From: a bacterium | Lineage (GTDB): Bacteria; Bacillota; Clostridia; Oscillospirales; Oscillospiraceae | Direction: 5' to 3' | Assembly (NCBI GenBank): GCA_004562395.1 | Contig: SFQY01000059.1 | Location: 1-5,160 of the forward strand | Length of the DNA stretch: 5,160 bases | Shown: piece by piece, positions 1 to 5,139 of the stretch | Layout of the letters: each line of letters begins with the position of its first letter | Numbering within the stretch: position 1 is the first letter of the stretch | The notes under the pieces: generated by a model | Told to the model about the DNA's origin: nothing | What the model saw: the letters and a program-made list of their open reading frames with translations, nothing else | The model's database searches: none | Translations under genes and position numbers: made by a program

Positions 1-228
1 CTTTTTAACGAAATGCATACAGATTCGGAACAGATCGCCGTTCCTCATCCGCCCCAGTGTGCGCACTGGGGCACCTTCCCCCCGGGGGAAGGTATTGCGC
101 GGCACTCATCCTTACAAATTCCAATTTATCGGGCGCCCGGGCAAACCCGATAAGCACAAGCACATTTTAAAATCATCCCCGAAGGGGATACCACATCTGA
201 CATCTCATATCTGATATCTCATATCTCC
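1..228 (+). repeat. Composite structured repeat, copy A (5' end cut by window edge)
   Basis: This copy lies downstream of the DUF3048 gene. In order it has: a tail with the words GAAATGCATACAGATTCGG and TTCCTCATCC (44-50 at its end); HP2, GCCCCAGTG (51-59) pairing with CACTGGGGC (64-72) over a TGCG loop; HP1, the near-perfect palindrome at 74-92; TATTGCG; the words TTACAAATTCCAAT; HP3, TTATCGGG (126-133) pairing with CCCGATAA (146-153); the hairpin ATCCCC-GAA-GGGGAT (175-189); and five heptads (194-228). Each module recurs in copy B, and most recur in C or D, which is what defines the element. The last 60 nt (169-228) match copy C with one mismatch. It begins at or before base 1, since the B and D tails continue further with CTTTCCCAATGTAC. 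No protein is credible here. Confidence 0.85.
194..228 (+). repeat. Five tandem heptads, copy A
   Basis: Five contiguous 7-bp units: CATCTGA, CATCTCA, TATCTGA, TATCTCA, TATCTCC. The ATCT core is invariant and the units alternate G and C at position six. The array directly follows the ATCCCC-GAA-GGGGAT hairpin with only ACCA... between, as in the other two copies. Confidence 0.85.
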
Positions 229-233
229 CCCCC

Positions 234-272
234 AAAAAATCCCCCCGGCTGCCGCAGTGGACAGCCGGGGGG
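234..272 (-). terminator. Intrinsic terminator of the DUF3048 gene
   Basis: On the minus strand an 11-bp perfect GC-rich stem (arms 262-272 and 241-251, CCCCCCGGCTG against CAGCCGGGGGG) with a 10-nt loop is followed by one A and six Ts (239-234). It begins 7 nt after the TAA stop of the DUF3048 gene. This is a textbook rho-independent terminator and the strongest in the window. Confidence 0.9.
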
Positions 273-279
273 AAAGGTG

Positions 280-1368
280 TTATTGCGCGGCCTCCCAGGT
301 CACGGGGGACTCGGGGGTGCAGATGGCGAGGTAGGTGTTGCCCACGCCCAGCTCCAGGGGCTGGCCGTCGGCGGTCTGGAACCGGAAGGGCTCCTTGGAC
401 CCCTCGCAGGTCCAGGTGATGGGGATCAGCTTGCCGCCGCAGGCATAGTAGCCGGTGCCGCCGGCGTTGAAGTCCGCCACGAAGTAGATGCCGCTGGTGG
501 TGATGTCGGCGTTCATGATGAGAACGTTGGTGAACATCTCCGGCTCCTCGGTGATCAGGTCCTGCATGACCTTGCCGTACTGGTTGAAGACGTACTTCCC
601 GGCCTCGGCGTCGTAGACCATGGTGGTGGTCTTCTTGGCCTGACCGGCAACGAAGGTCAGGCTGATGGAGGCGGCGTCCTCACCGTCGGGGGTGCCGTCC
701 TCGGTGAATTCCAGGCCGTAGTCCCGCTCCAGGGTCATGGGCATGCCCTTGGACTCGGCGTAGGCCTTGATGCCGGCGCCCACACCGTAGAGGGTGTTCT
801 CATAGGAGCGCTTGCGGACCTCGTCCCGGTAGGAAGCGCCGGAGGAGGCCACCACCCAGGCGTCGATGTTGAAGTTCTCGATGCCCCGGTTTTTGGCGTC
901 CTCCAGAGCCTGGTCGGAGCCGCCGGCGTGGGACAGGATCAGGTCATAGTGCTGGGCCAGCTGGTTGAAGATGGGCCGGGTGGAGCGGGTGGAGCCGATG
1001 GCCTCCACGGACTCGATGTCGGTGAACAGGGCCAGGCAGCGGATGATGTTGTTTTTATTGACAAAGGTCTCCACCAGAATATCCGCCTGGGTGACGCCCA
1101 CATGGGGCAGGTTCTCCTCCATGTTGCTGACGGTGTTGGCGAAGACGCGGCCGGTGAAGGGCTCGTCCAGGACCTCACCGTTCAGGGGGTTGCGGTAGAC
1201 CTGGGCTTCGGTGGGAGGGGTGGTTTCCTCCGTGGCGGGAGCCGGTTCCGTGACGGCCTCGGTGGGGACTTCGGCAGGGGCGGAGGTTTCCGGAGCGGAA
1301 ACCGCTGTACTGCCACAGCCACACAGCAGCAGAACCAGCGCCAGGGTCAGTGCGAGAATTCTTTTCAT
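280..1368 (-). CDS. DUF3048 (YerB-family) lipoprotein
   Basis: This 362-residue protein begins with a lipoprotein signal (MKR, hydrophobic stretch, then LLLCGC), so Cys18, or less likely Cys16, would be lipidated and the protein anchored outside the membrane. Residues about 20-56 are a Pro/Thr/Glu/Ala-rich flexible linker. The N-terminal DUF3048 domain (about 58-200) shows NPLNGE, the QADILVE motif (94-100), GSTRSTRP (125-132) and LSHAGGSDQA (145-154). The C-terminal part (about 240-355) shows YDAEAGKYVFNQYG, GTGYYACGGKLIPITW (304-319) and a final GNTYLAICTPES, all typical of the family. B. subtilis YerB is of similar size; its biochemical role is not established. The chosen ATG has AAAGGA (1383-1378) 9 nt upstream. 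It is apparently a single-gene unit, with its own terminator just after the TAA and copies B and C of the repeat upstream. Family assignment is firm; function is unknown. Confidence 0.93.
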   Translation of the reverse strand: MKRILALTLALVLLLCGCGSTAVSAPETSAPAEVPTEAVTEPAPATEETTPPTEAQVYRNPLNGEVLDEPFTGRVFANTVSNMEENLPHVGVTQADILVETFVNKNNIIRCLALFTDIESVEAIGSTRSTRPIFNQLAQHYDLILSHAGGSDQALEDAKNRGIENFNIDAWVVASSGASYRDEVRKRSYENTLYGVGAGIKAYAESKGMPMTLERDYGLEFTEDGTPDGEDAASISLTFVAGQAKKTTTMVYDAEAGKYVFNQYGKVMQDLITEEPEMFTNVLIMNADITTSGIYFVADFNAGGTGYYACGGKLIPITWTCEGSKEPFRFQTADGQPLELGVGNTYLAICTPESPVTWEAAQ

Positions 1369-1393
1369 CGTTTCTCATCCTTTCATGTATGCG

Positions 1394-1433
1394 AAAATAT
1401 ATTTAAGGCAGCCCAAAGACTGCGATTTGACAA
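1394..1433 (-). promoter_or_regulatory. Possible promoter region of the DUF3048 gene
   Basis: On the minus strand TTGTCA (1433-1428, five of six matches to a -35 box) is followed by the AT-rich patch TTAAATATATTTT (1406-1394), the most AT-rich stretch ahead of this gene. The gap from the -35 to TTAAAT is 21 nt, longer than the usual 16-18, so the exact -10 is uncertain. The ribosome-binding site and ATG follow closely. Location is plausible; hexamer assignment is weak. Confidence 0.35.
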
Positions 1434-1435
1434 AA

Positions 1436-1477
1436 GCGGGGAAGGCAGCACCCCGCGGTCGCCCGTCGCCGAAGGCG
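1436..1477. other. Two short GC hairpins between promoter and copy B
   Basis: GCGGGG (1436-1441) can pair with CCCCGC (1451-1456), and CGCC (1467-1470) with GGCG (1474-1477) over a GAA loop. The GAA-loop hairpin resembles those inside the repeat element, so this may be a degraded extension of copy B. No Shine-Dalgarno sequence or gene is seen here. Confidence 0.4.
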
Positions 1478-1485
1478 CAGGGAAT

Positions 1486-1520
1486 GAAGATTTAAGATAC
1501 GAGATATAAGATATAAGATG
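1486..1520 (-). repeat. Five tandem heptads, copy B (diverged)
   Basis: Minus-strand units, in order: CATCTTA, TATCTTA, TATCTCG, TATCTTA, AATCTTC. The number (five), period (7) and ATCT core match copies A and C, while position six has largely changed from G/C to T. Confidence 0.8.
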
Positions 1521-1524
1521 TGGT

Positions 1525-1545
1525 ATCCCCTTCGGGGATGTTTTT
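1525..1545 (+). terminator. Terminator-like hairpin inside copy B
   Basis: On the plus strand ATCCCC-TTC-GGGGAT (1525-1539) is followed by G and five Ts (1541-1545). The stem is short (6 bp). No plus-strand gene lies upstream, so if it acts it would stop antisense transcription running rightward from the DUF3048 region. Confidence 0.4.
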
Positions 1546-1833
1546 AAATGTTCTTATCGGTTTTCCTCAGCAGGCCGATCCATTGGAATTTGTAGGGATG
1601 CCGCAACGCAATGCCTTCCCCCGGGGGGAAGGTGCCCCCGCAAGGGGGCGGATGAGGAACGGCGATCTGTTCCGAATCTGTATGCATTTCGTGAAAAAGG
1701 TACATTGGGAAAGGTAGTACCCTTTGAATGGACTGCATTGCGAATGATAAGATGTCGCCATTCCTCATCCACCGCTTCGCGGTCCCCCTTCCCCCCGGGG
1801 GAAGGTATTGCGCGGCAGGTATCTCAACATTTC

Positions 1834-1854
1834 AAAATCATCCCCGAAGGGGAT
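1834..1854 (-). terminator. Weak candidate terminator of the pgeF-binding protein operon
   Basis: On the minus strand ATCCCC-TTC-GGGGAT (1854-1840) is followed by GA and a run of four Ts (1837-1834). It lies about 90 nt after the TAA of the binding-protein gene, and no better stem plus T-run is visible between 1943 and it. The short stem and four Ts make it a weak terminator by ordinary rules; HP1 and HP2 just beyond could add to the effect or protect the transcript 3' end. Confidence 0.4.
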
Positions 1855-1858
1855 ACCA

Positions 1859-1893
1859 CATCTGATATCTCATATCTGATATCTCATATCTCC
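1859..1893 (+). repeat. Five tandem heptads, copy C
   Basis: Units: CATCTGA, TATCTCA, TATCTGA, TATCTCA, TATCTCC. It differs from the copy A array only in the first base of unit two. Confidence 0.85.
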
Positions 1894-1942
1894 ACGGAGG
1901 TCGCCCCTACGCGGGGGAGGGGGAGGTCTTCGGCACCGTCCC

Positions 1943-3538
1943 TTATTCCTCCGCGGCAGCTTCCAGCCGGATGCCCTCCATAGTTTTGCCCATGGAGTAG
2001 TAGAACACGTTGTCCCGGGAGGGGTTCAGGTCGGGCATCAGGCCCCGCTGGGCGTATACATTATAATAGCCGAACATCACGGGGATCACCCGGCCGTCCT
2101 CGGCCAGCTTTTTGTGGAGGTTGTAGTAGTTGCCGCTGTTTTCCAGGGCGTTGAGGCACATGCCGTAGAGGGTCTCGTTGGACAGGCTTCCCCAGCTCAT
2201 CTCCCCCCAGTTCCGGAAGAACTCCGTCAGGTCCATATTGGCCGACAGCCGGGTCATGCCCAGATAGATGTCGTAGTTCAGGGCGTGGAGGGCGTTGCGG
2301 TAGGCGGTGCCGCCGTATTCCAGGGTGGTGCAGGGCAGGCCCAGGTCCGTGAGGGTCTCGGCGATGCTCCGGGCGATGCGCACCCGGGCGGAGTCGTCGC
2401 TGTTCACCAGCAGCCGCAGCTCCTTCTCCCGGCCCTTCTCGTCGGTGGGGATCCGGTAGGCCCGGAGCCGGTCCAGGAATTTCAGAGAGTCGTAGCCGTA
2501 GTTCGCCGCCAGGCTCTTGCTGTAGAAGACCTCGCTGGGAGGGCAGGGGAGGGTCACCGGGTTGACCAGGCCGTTGTAGGTGTCCTGGGCCAGGGTCTCC
2601 CGGTCGATGGCGTAGGTCAGGAAGGTCCGCAGGGTGCCGTCCTTGAAGAAGTCGCTGTAGAAGATGCTGCAGCCGATGTACATGAAGTACCCGCTTTCGA
2701 TCTCCCACAGCTCATAGTCGCAGCGGTACTCGGCGAAGGAGTCGCTCATGGGGTTGGTGCAGACCACGCTGACGGAATTCTCCCCGCCGAACTGGAAGGC
2801 GTCCCGGACATCCGCCGGGGAGGAGACCTCCACCAGCTGGATGGACTCGTCGGTGGCGGGGATCTTCAGGCTGCCGCACCACCAGGAGGGTACCCTCTGC
2901 AGCCGGGCGCCGCCGGAGCTTTCGGTGAACACGTAAGGCCCGGTGCCCAGGGGACGCTCCGCCTCCACCTCCGAGGCCTTGACGATGGGAATATCCAGCA
3001 GCAGGGGGAGGTTGCCGTAGGGGGTGTCCAGGTAGAAGGCCACGCCCCCGTCGTCCAGGGCCTCCACATTTGCCAGGTGGTAGAAGCGGTTTTTGTAGTA
3101 GTCGTTCTCCTTGGCCTTGTTGTAGGTGGCCACCACGTCCTGGGCGGTGACCCGGGTGCCGTCGGAGAAGGTGGCCTGGTCCTCCAGGTAGAAGACCCAG
3201 GTCCGGTTGGTGGCGTTGGTCCGGTAGCCGGAGCAGAGGATGGGGGTCACGTTCTTCTTGTTGTCCACGGCGAAGAGGCCCTGGTACATCAGCGACATCA
3301 GCACCCGGTTGGTGTAGTCGCTGCCGAAGAGGGGATTCAGGGAGCGGTCCGGGTAGTAGGCCAGCACCAGCTCCTGGGTGTCCTCCTCCTCAGGGAGAAT
3401 GTCCTCCGGCTCCTGGCCCTCCATGAGGATGGCGTCGCCGGTGGCCACGTAGCCGGAGTTGTCGATTTTTCTGGAGCAGCCGGAGAACACCCCGGCCGCC
3501 AGGGAAATCAGAAGCAGCAAGGCTGTGATTCGTTTCAT
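1943..3538 (-). CDS. Oligopeptide ABC transporter substrate-binding lipoprotein (SBP_bac_5)
   Basis: The 531-residue product begins with a lipoprotein signal: MKR, a hydrophobic run, then VFSGC with Cys21 as the lipidation site, followed by an acidic linker (about 31-56). The SBP_bac_5 (DppA/OppA-like) fold is shown by LNPLFGSDYTNRVL (67-80), a TWVFYLEDQATFSDG block (113-127) leading into VTAQDVVATY (130-139), LGTGPYVF (197-204), LRTFLTYAIDRETLA (303-317) and a C-terminal ligand-domain region. Length is normal for the family. The ATG overlaps the pgeF stop (ATGA) and has GGAGG (3549-3545) 6 nt upstream, which fixes this start over a longer frame that would run back through pgeF. No permease or ATPase gene is adjacent, so ligand and partner are unknown; peptides are likely by family. 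Eight cysteines after Cys21 (102, 221, 260, 273, 290, 332, 403, 461) are notable for an exported protein. Confidence 0.93.
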   Translation of the reverse strand: MKRITALLLLISLAAGVFSGCSRKIDNSGYVATGDAILMEGQEPEDILPEEEDTQELVLAYYPDRSLNPLFGSDYTNRVLMSLMYQGLFAVDNKKNVTPILCSGYRTNATNRTWVFYLEDQATFSDGTRVTAQDVVATYNKAKENDYYKNRFYHLANVEALDDGGVAFYLDTPYGNLPLLLDIPIVKASEVEAERPLGTGPYVFTESSGGARLQRVPSWWCGSLKIPATDESIQLVEVSSPADVRDAFQFGGENSVSVVCTNPMSDSFAEYRCDYELWEIESGYFMYIGCSIFYSDFFKDGTLRTFLTYAIDRETLAQDTYNGLVNPVTLPCPPSEVFYSKSLAANYGYDSLKFLDRLRAYRIPTDEKGREKELRLLVNSDDSARVRIARSIAETLTDLGLPCTTLEYGGTAYRNALHALNYDIYLGMTRLSANMDLTEFFRNWGEMSWGSLSNETLYGMCLNALENSGNYYNLHKKLAEDGRVIPVMFGYYNVYAQRGLMPDLNPSRDNVFYYSMGKTMEGIRLEAAAEE

Positions 3539-4335
3539 GCGTTTCCTCCCTGACACACGATCACCGCCCCCTGGGAGCCACGATCCCCCCGGGTGACCCG
3601 GTGGGACCAGAAGCGGCTGCTCTGGCAGAAGGTGCACGCGTCGCTGATTTCGATGTGCCCCACTCCCGCCCGGCGCAGGGCCAGGGCGTTGATGCCCTTC
3701 AGATCCACATGGAATTTTTCCCCCTTGGGCAGAATATAGGCTTCCGCCTGGGGGCCGAAGGCCTGGAGCATGGCCCGGGGCACGTCGGCGTCGGTCTCAA
3801 AGTGGCACTGGGCGATGTTGGGGCCGATGGCGGCATGGATGTTTCCGGGGTCGCAGCCGTAGTGTTCGGCCATGGCCCGGACCACCTTCCCGGCGATGTC
3901 CGCGGCGGTGCCCCGCCAGCCCGCGTGGGCCGCTCCCACGGCGCCGGTGACGGGGTCGTAAAAGAGCAGGGGGGTGCAGTCGGCGGTGAACACCAGCAGC
4001 GCCACCCCCGGCCGGTCCGTGACCAGGCCGTCGCAGGCAGGGTAGTCCCGATGGCAAAGTCCAATGGCGTCGGCCTCGGTGACGGGGCGGACGATGTCCG
4101 AGTGAATCTGGTGGGTCATCACCAGCTTCCCCGGGTCAAAGCCGATGCCGGCAGCCAGGATACGCAGGTTTTTCTCCACGTTTTCCATGGGGTCGGACTT
4201 GTTGCTGGCCAGATTCAGACTGGCCTGAGCCCCGGTGCTGACCCCGCCATACCGGGTGGTAAACCCGTGGGGCACCAAAATCCCCTCCGCAGCCAGATAT
4301 TCCAGAGCCCCTTGTTTCTTTGTGATGATAGACAT
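3535..4335 (-). CDS. pgeF: Peptidoglycan editing factor PgeF / laccase-domain (YfiH/YlmD family) protein
   Basis: This 266-residue protein matches the family length and is expected in the cytoplasm. Family hallmarks are HQIH (75-78), CDGLVT (101-106), FTADCTP (116-122), AAHAGWRG (135-142), GPNIAQCHFE (171-180) and a C-terminal CTFC...RFWSHR block (234-246). His78, Cys120 and His137 are the expected metal-site residues. Relatives were first called multicopper polyphenol oxidases; later work showed purine nucleoside phosphorylase/adenosine deaminase activity (human FAMIN/LACC1 and bacterial homologues) and, in E. coli, a role in keeping peptidoglycan peptide composition correct. The start is the ATG preceded by AGGGAAA (4347-4341) 5 nt away; the frame stays open further upstream, but only through repeat D. 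The stop overlaps the ATG of the binding-protein gene, so the two are translationally coupled. It may share a transcript with the endonuclease gene 246 bp upstream, though repeat D lies between. Confidence 0.95.
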   Translation of the reverse strand: MSIITKKQGALEYLAAEGILVPHGFTTRYGGVSTGAQASLNLASNKSDPMENVEKNLRILAAGIGFDPGKLVMTHQIHSDIVRPVTEADAIGLCHRDYPACDGLVTDRPGVALLVFTADCTPLLFYDPVTGAVGAAHAGWRGTAADIAGKVVRAMAEHYGCDPGNIHAAIGPNIAQCHFETDADVPRAMLQAFGPQAEAYILPKGEKFHVDLKGINALALRRAGVGHIEISDACTFCQSSRFWSHRVTRGDRGSQGAVIVCQGGNA

Positions 4336-4397
4336 AGCAGTTTCCCTATATAAACGGTAGTTTTGCGAATGTTTCTTCCAAGCCACGCAGCGCCATG

Positions 4398-4568
4398 CCT
4401 TCCCCCGGGAGAAGGGATTGCGTCCCGGCGCAGCCATGCCTTCCCCCGGGGGGAAGGTGCCCCAAAGGGGCGGATGAGGAACGGCGAAACGTTTCGAATC
4501 TGTATGCAGTCCGTGAAAAAGGTACATTGGGAAAGGCTGTACGGTTTGACTTGACTCCATTGAGAATA
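4398..4568 (-). repeat. Composite structured repeat, copy D (lacks HP3, terminator hairpin and heptads)
   Basis: On the minus strand the tail (4568-4472) matches copy B through CATTG.GAAT, GTACAGCCTTTCCCAATGTAC and CTTTTTCACG. In place of GATTCGGAACAGATC it has a perfect palindrome CGAAACGTTTCG (4485-4496). TTCCTCATCC, HP2 (GCCCC 4459-4463, loop AAA, GGGGC 4467-4471) and HP1 (4439-4457) follow. Beyond HP1, instead of the HP3/heptad half, it carries a second, imperfect HP1-like hairpin (4398-4415, CCTTC-CCCC-GGGA-GAAGG) joined by GGGATTGCGTCCC. The 4406-4457 part is shared with the fragment at 5018-5070. It fills the gap between the endonuclease stop codon and the pgeF start. Confidence 0.8.
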
Positions 4569-4581
4569 ACGAACGCTTTGG

Positions 4582-4956
4582 CTATGATTTGCGGTTCGAT
4601 AAAGAGGCGGTACGCTCCCGCACCGACAGATCAATGGCTTCGCAGACCCCCTGAAACTGGCGGGTGACCTCCAGATTGGAAAAGCGAAGTACCTTCAGCC
4701 CGGCGGACTCCAGGTATTGCGTCCGCAGAGCGTCCCGCGCTTTCCCGTCGGGGTCATAATGCTGGGAGCCGTCCAGTTCCACCACCAGCCTGGCCTTGTG
4801 GCAGTAGAAGTCCACGATATAGCTGCCGATTTTGTACTGCCTGCGAAACTGCAGGGGATAGCGGCGGAGGAAGTTGTACCAAAGAAGGTTTTCTTCCTTG
4901 GTCTGGTTTTTCCGCAGAGTCTGGGAAAGCTTTGTCAGTTTGTGATCGCTTTCCAT
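4582..4956 (-). CDS. DUF559-family endonuclease-like protein (Vsr-type PD-(D/E)xK fold)
   Basis: This 124-residue protein fits the usual DUF559 single-domain length. Motifs in order: KNQTKEENLLWYNFLRR (16-32), FRRQYKIGSYIVDFYC (37-52), a core LVVELDGSQHYD (57-68), then RDALRTQYLESAGLKVLRF (74-92) and N94-EV. Asp49, Glu60 and Asp62, with Gln65/His66, are candidate catalytic residues of the very-short-patch-repair/restriction-endonuclease-like fold. Activity and target are not known for most members; no methyltransferase partner is visible here. The ATG at 4956 has a G-rich ribosome-binding site (4969-4963) 6 nt upstream. A longer in-frame start exists further right (near 5139), but that extension would translate the repeat fragment at 5008-5070, so the short form is preferred. 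The gene is flanked by a 52-bp direct repeat (4406-4457 and 5018-5070), which suggests it could be a small cassette. The family call is firm; mobility is inference. Confidence 0.9.
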   Translation of the reverse strand: MESDHKLTKLSQTLRKNQTKEENLLWYNFLRRYPLQFRRQYKIGSYIVDFYCHKARLVVELDGSQHYDPDGKARDALRTQYLESAGLKVLRFSNLEVTRQFQGVCEAIDLSVRERTASLSNRKS

Positions 4957-5007
4957 GCTGTTCCCCCCCGTTTCCCTGATTCCGCCCCCCGGATCCGCCG
5001 CAACTAT

Positions 5008-5070
5008 GCAATCCCCTCGGGAGAAGGGATTGCGTCCCAGCACAGCCATGCCTTCCCCCGGGGGGGAAGG
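5008..5070 (-). repeat. Repeat fragment E (HP1 plus GCAATCCC hairpin)
   Basis: GCAATCCC (5008-5015) pairs perfectly with GGGATTGC (5026-5033) over a 10-nt loop, and HP1 (5051-5070) follows. From 5018 to 5070 it matches 4406-4457 in copy D with two substitutions and one extra G. Immediately after HP1 on the plus strand comes TATTTTT, so this hairpin looks terminator-like for rightward transcription, though no plus-strand gene precedes it. The stretch 5071-5139 holds no recognisable gene or clear promoter. Confidence 0.75.
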
Positions 5071-5139
5071 TATTTTTGCTGCGTTGCTGAACCGGCATTT
5101 CCCATCTTTGCCGCGACGAAAGGTCAAACATCGCACCAT

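Larger units (their letters stand above)
1486..1748 (-). repeat. Composite structured repeat, copy B (most complete)
   Basis: This is the reference copy, in inverse orientation to copies A and C. Read on the minus strand it has: a tail of about 100 bp (1748-1650) with the words CCAATGTACCTTTTTCACG and TGCATACAGATTCGG; TTCCTCATCC; HP2, whose plus-strand form is GCCCCC (1634-1639), GCAA, GGGGGC (1644-1649); HP1 (1614-1632); CATTGCG; TACAAATTCCAAT; HP3 with arms CCGAT (1575-1579) and ATCGG (1556-1560); the ATCCCC/GGGGAT hairpin (1525-1539); and five heptads (1520-1486). Within the tail, GGTAC and GTACC can also pair. The tail matches copy D out to about 1748. Together with copy C it fills most of the 574-bp space between the DUF3048 gene and the binding-protein gene; I see no gene there. 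Confidence 0.85.
1751..1893 (+). repeat. Composite structured repeat, copy C (short form)
   Basis: It starts at GATGTCGCCATTCCTCATCC, next to the outer end of copy B. HP2 here has an unrelated stem, ACCGC (1771-1775), TTC, GCGGT (1779-1783). HP1 lies at 1787-1805, followed by TATTGCGCGGC. The HP3 segment is missing: the sequence passes within about 30 nt to the ATCCCC-GAA-GGGGAT hairpin (1840-1854) and five heptads (1859-1893). The last 60 nt equal those of copy A with one mismatch. It sits downstream of the binding-protein gene, with a short GC-rich spacer (1894-1942, containing GTCGCCCCTACG) in between. Confidence 0.85.

Noticed and set aside
194..228. Heptad arrays considered as a CRISPR array
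   Set aside because: The units are contiguous 7-mers without spacers and no cas gene is present.
277..1509. Long open frame on the plus strand (410 codons) opposite the DUF3048 gene
   Set aside because: It is antisense to a well-supported lipoprotein gene, is Gly/Val/Leu-rich without motifs, and runs into the repeat. Such frames are expected opposite GC-rich genes.
1520..1717. Small plus-strand frames through the repeats sharing RMRNG...FRICM...KKVHWER (also 4363-4554)
   Set aside because: The similarity follows from the DNA repeat itself. Copy C's HP2 segment is not a multiple of three in length, and no Shine-Dalgarno sequence or consistent start is seen, so a conserved peptide is not supported.
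1894..1942. GC-rich spacer after the binding-protein gene considered as a terminator
   Set aside because: Only a short CCCC/GGGG pairing is possible and no T-run follows on the minus strand.
2114..3553. Long plus-strand open frame (479 codons) opposite the binding-protein gene
   Set aside because: Low-complexity Gly/Val/His-rich translation with no domain, wholly antisense to a clear SBP_bac_5 gene. The same holds for 3601-4353 opposite pgeF.
3536..3637. Longer N-terminus for the binding protein starting at 3637
   Set aside because: The extra 33 residues overlap pgeF, lack signal-peptide character and would bury the lipoprotein signal. The ATG at 3538 has a strong GGAGG site.
4343..4375. 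TATATA upstream of pgeF considered as a -10 box
   Set aside because: The best -35 at 17 nt spacing is only GAAACA, and the implied start would leave almost no leader containing the ribosome-binding site.
5122..5127. TTGACC on the minus strand upstream of the endonuclease gene as a -35 box
   Set aside because: No acceptable -10 hexamer lies 16-18 nt downstream.
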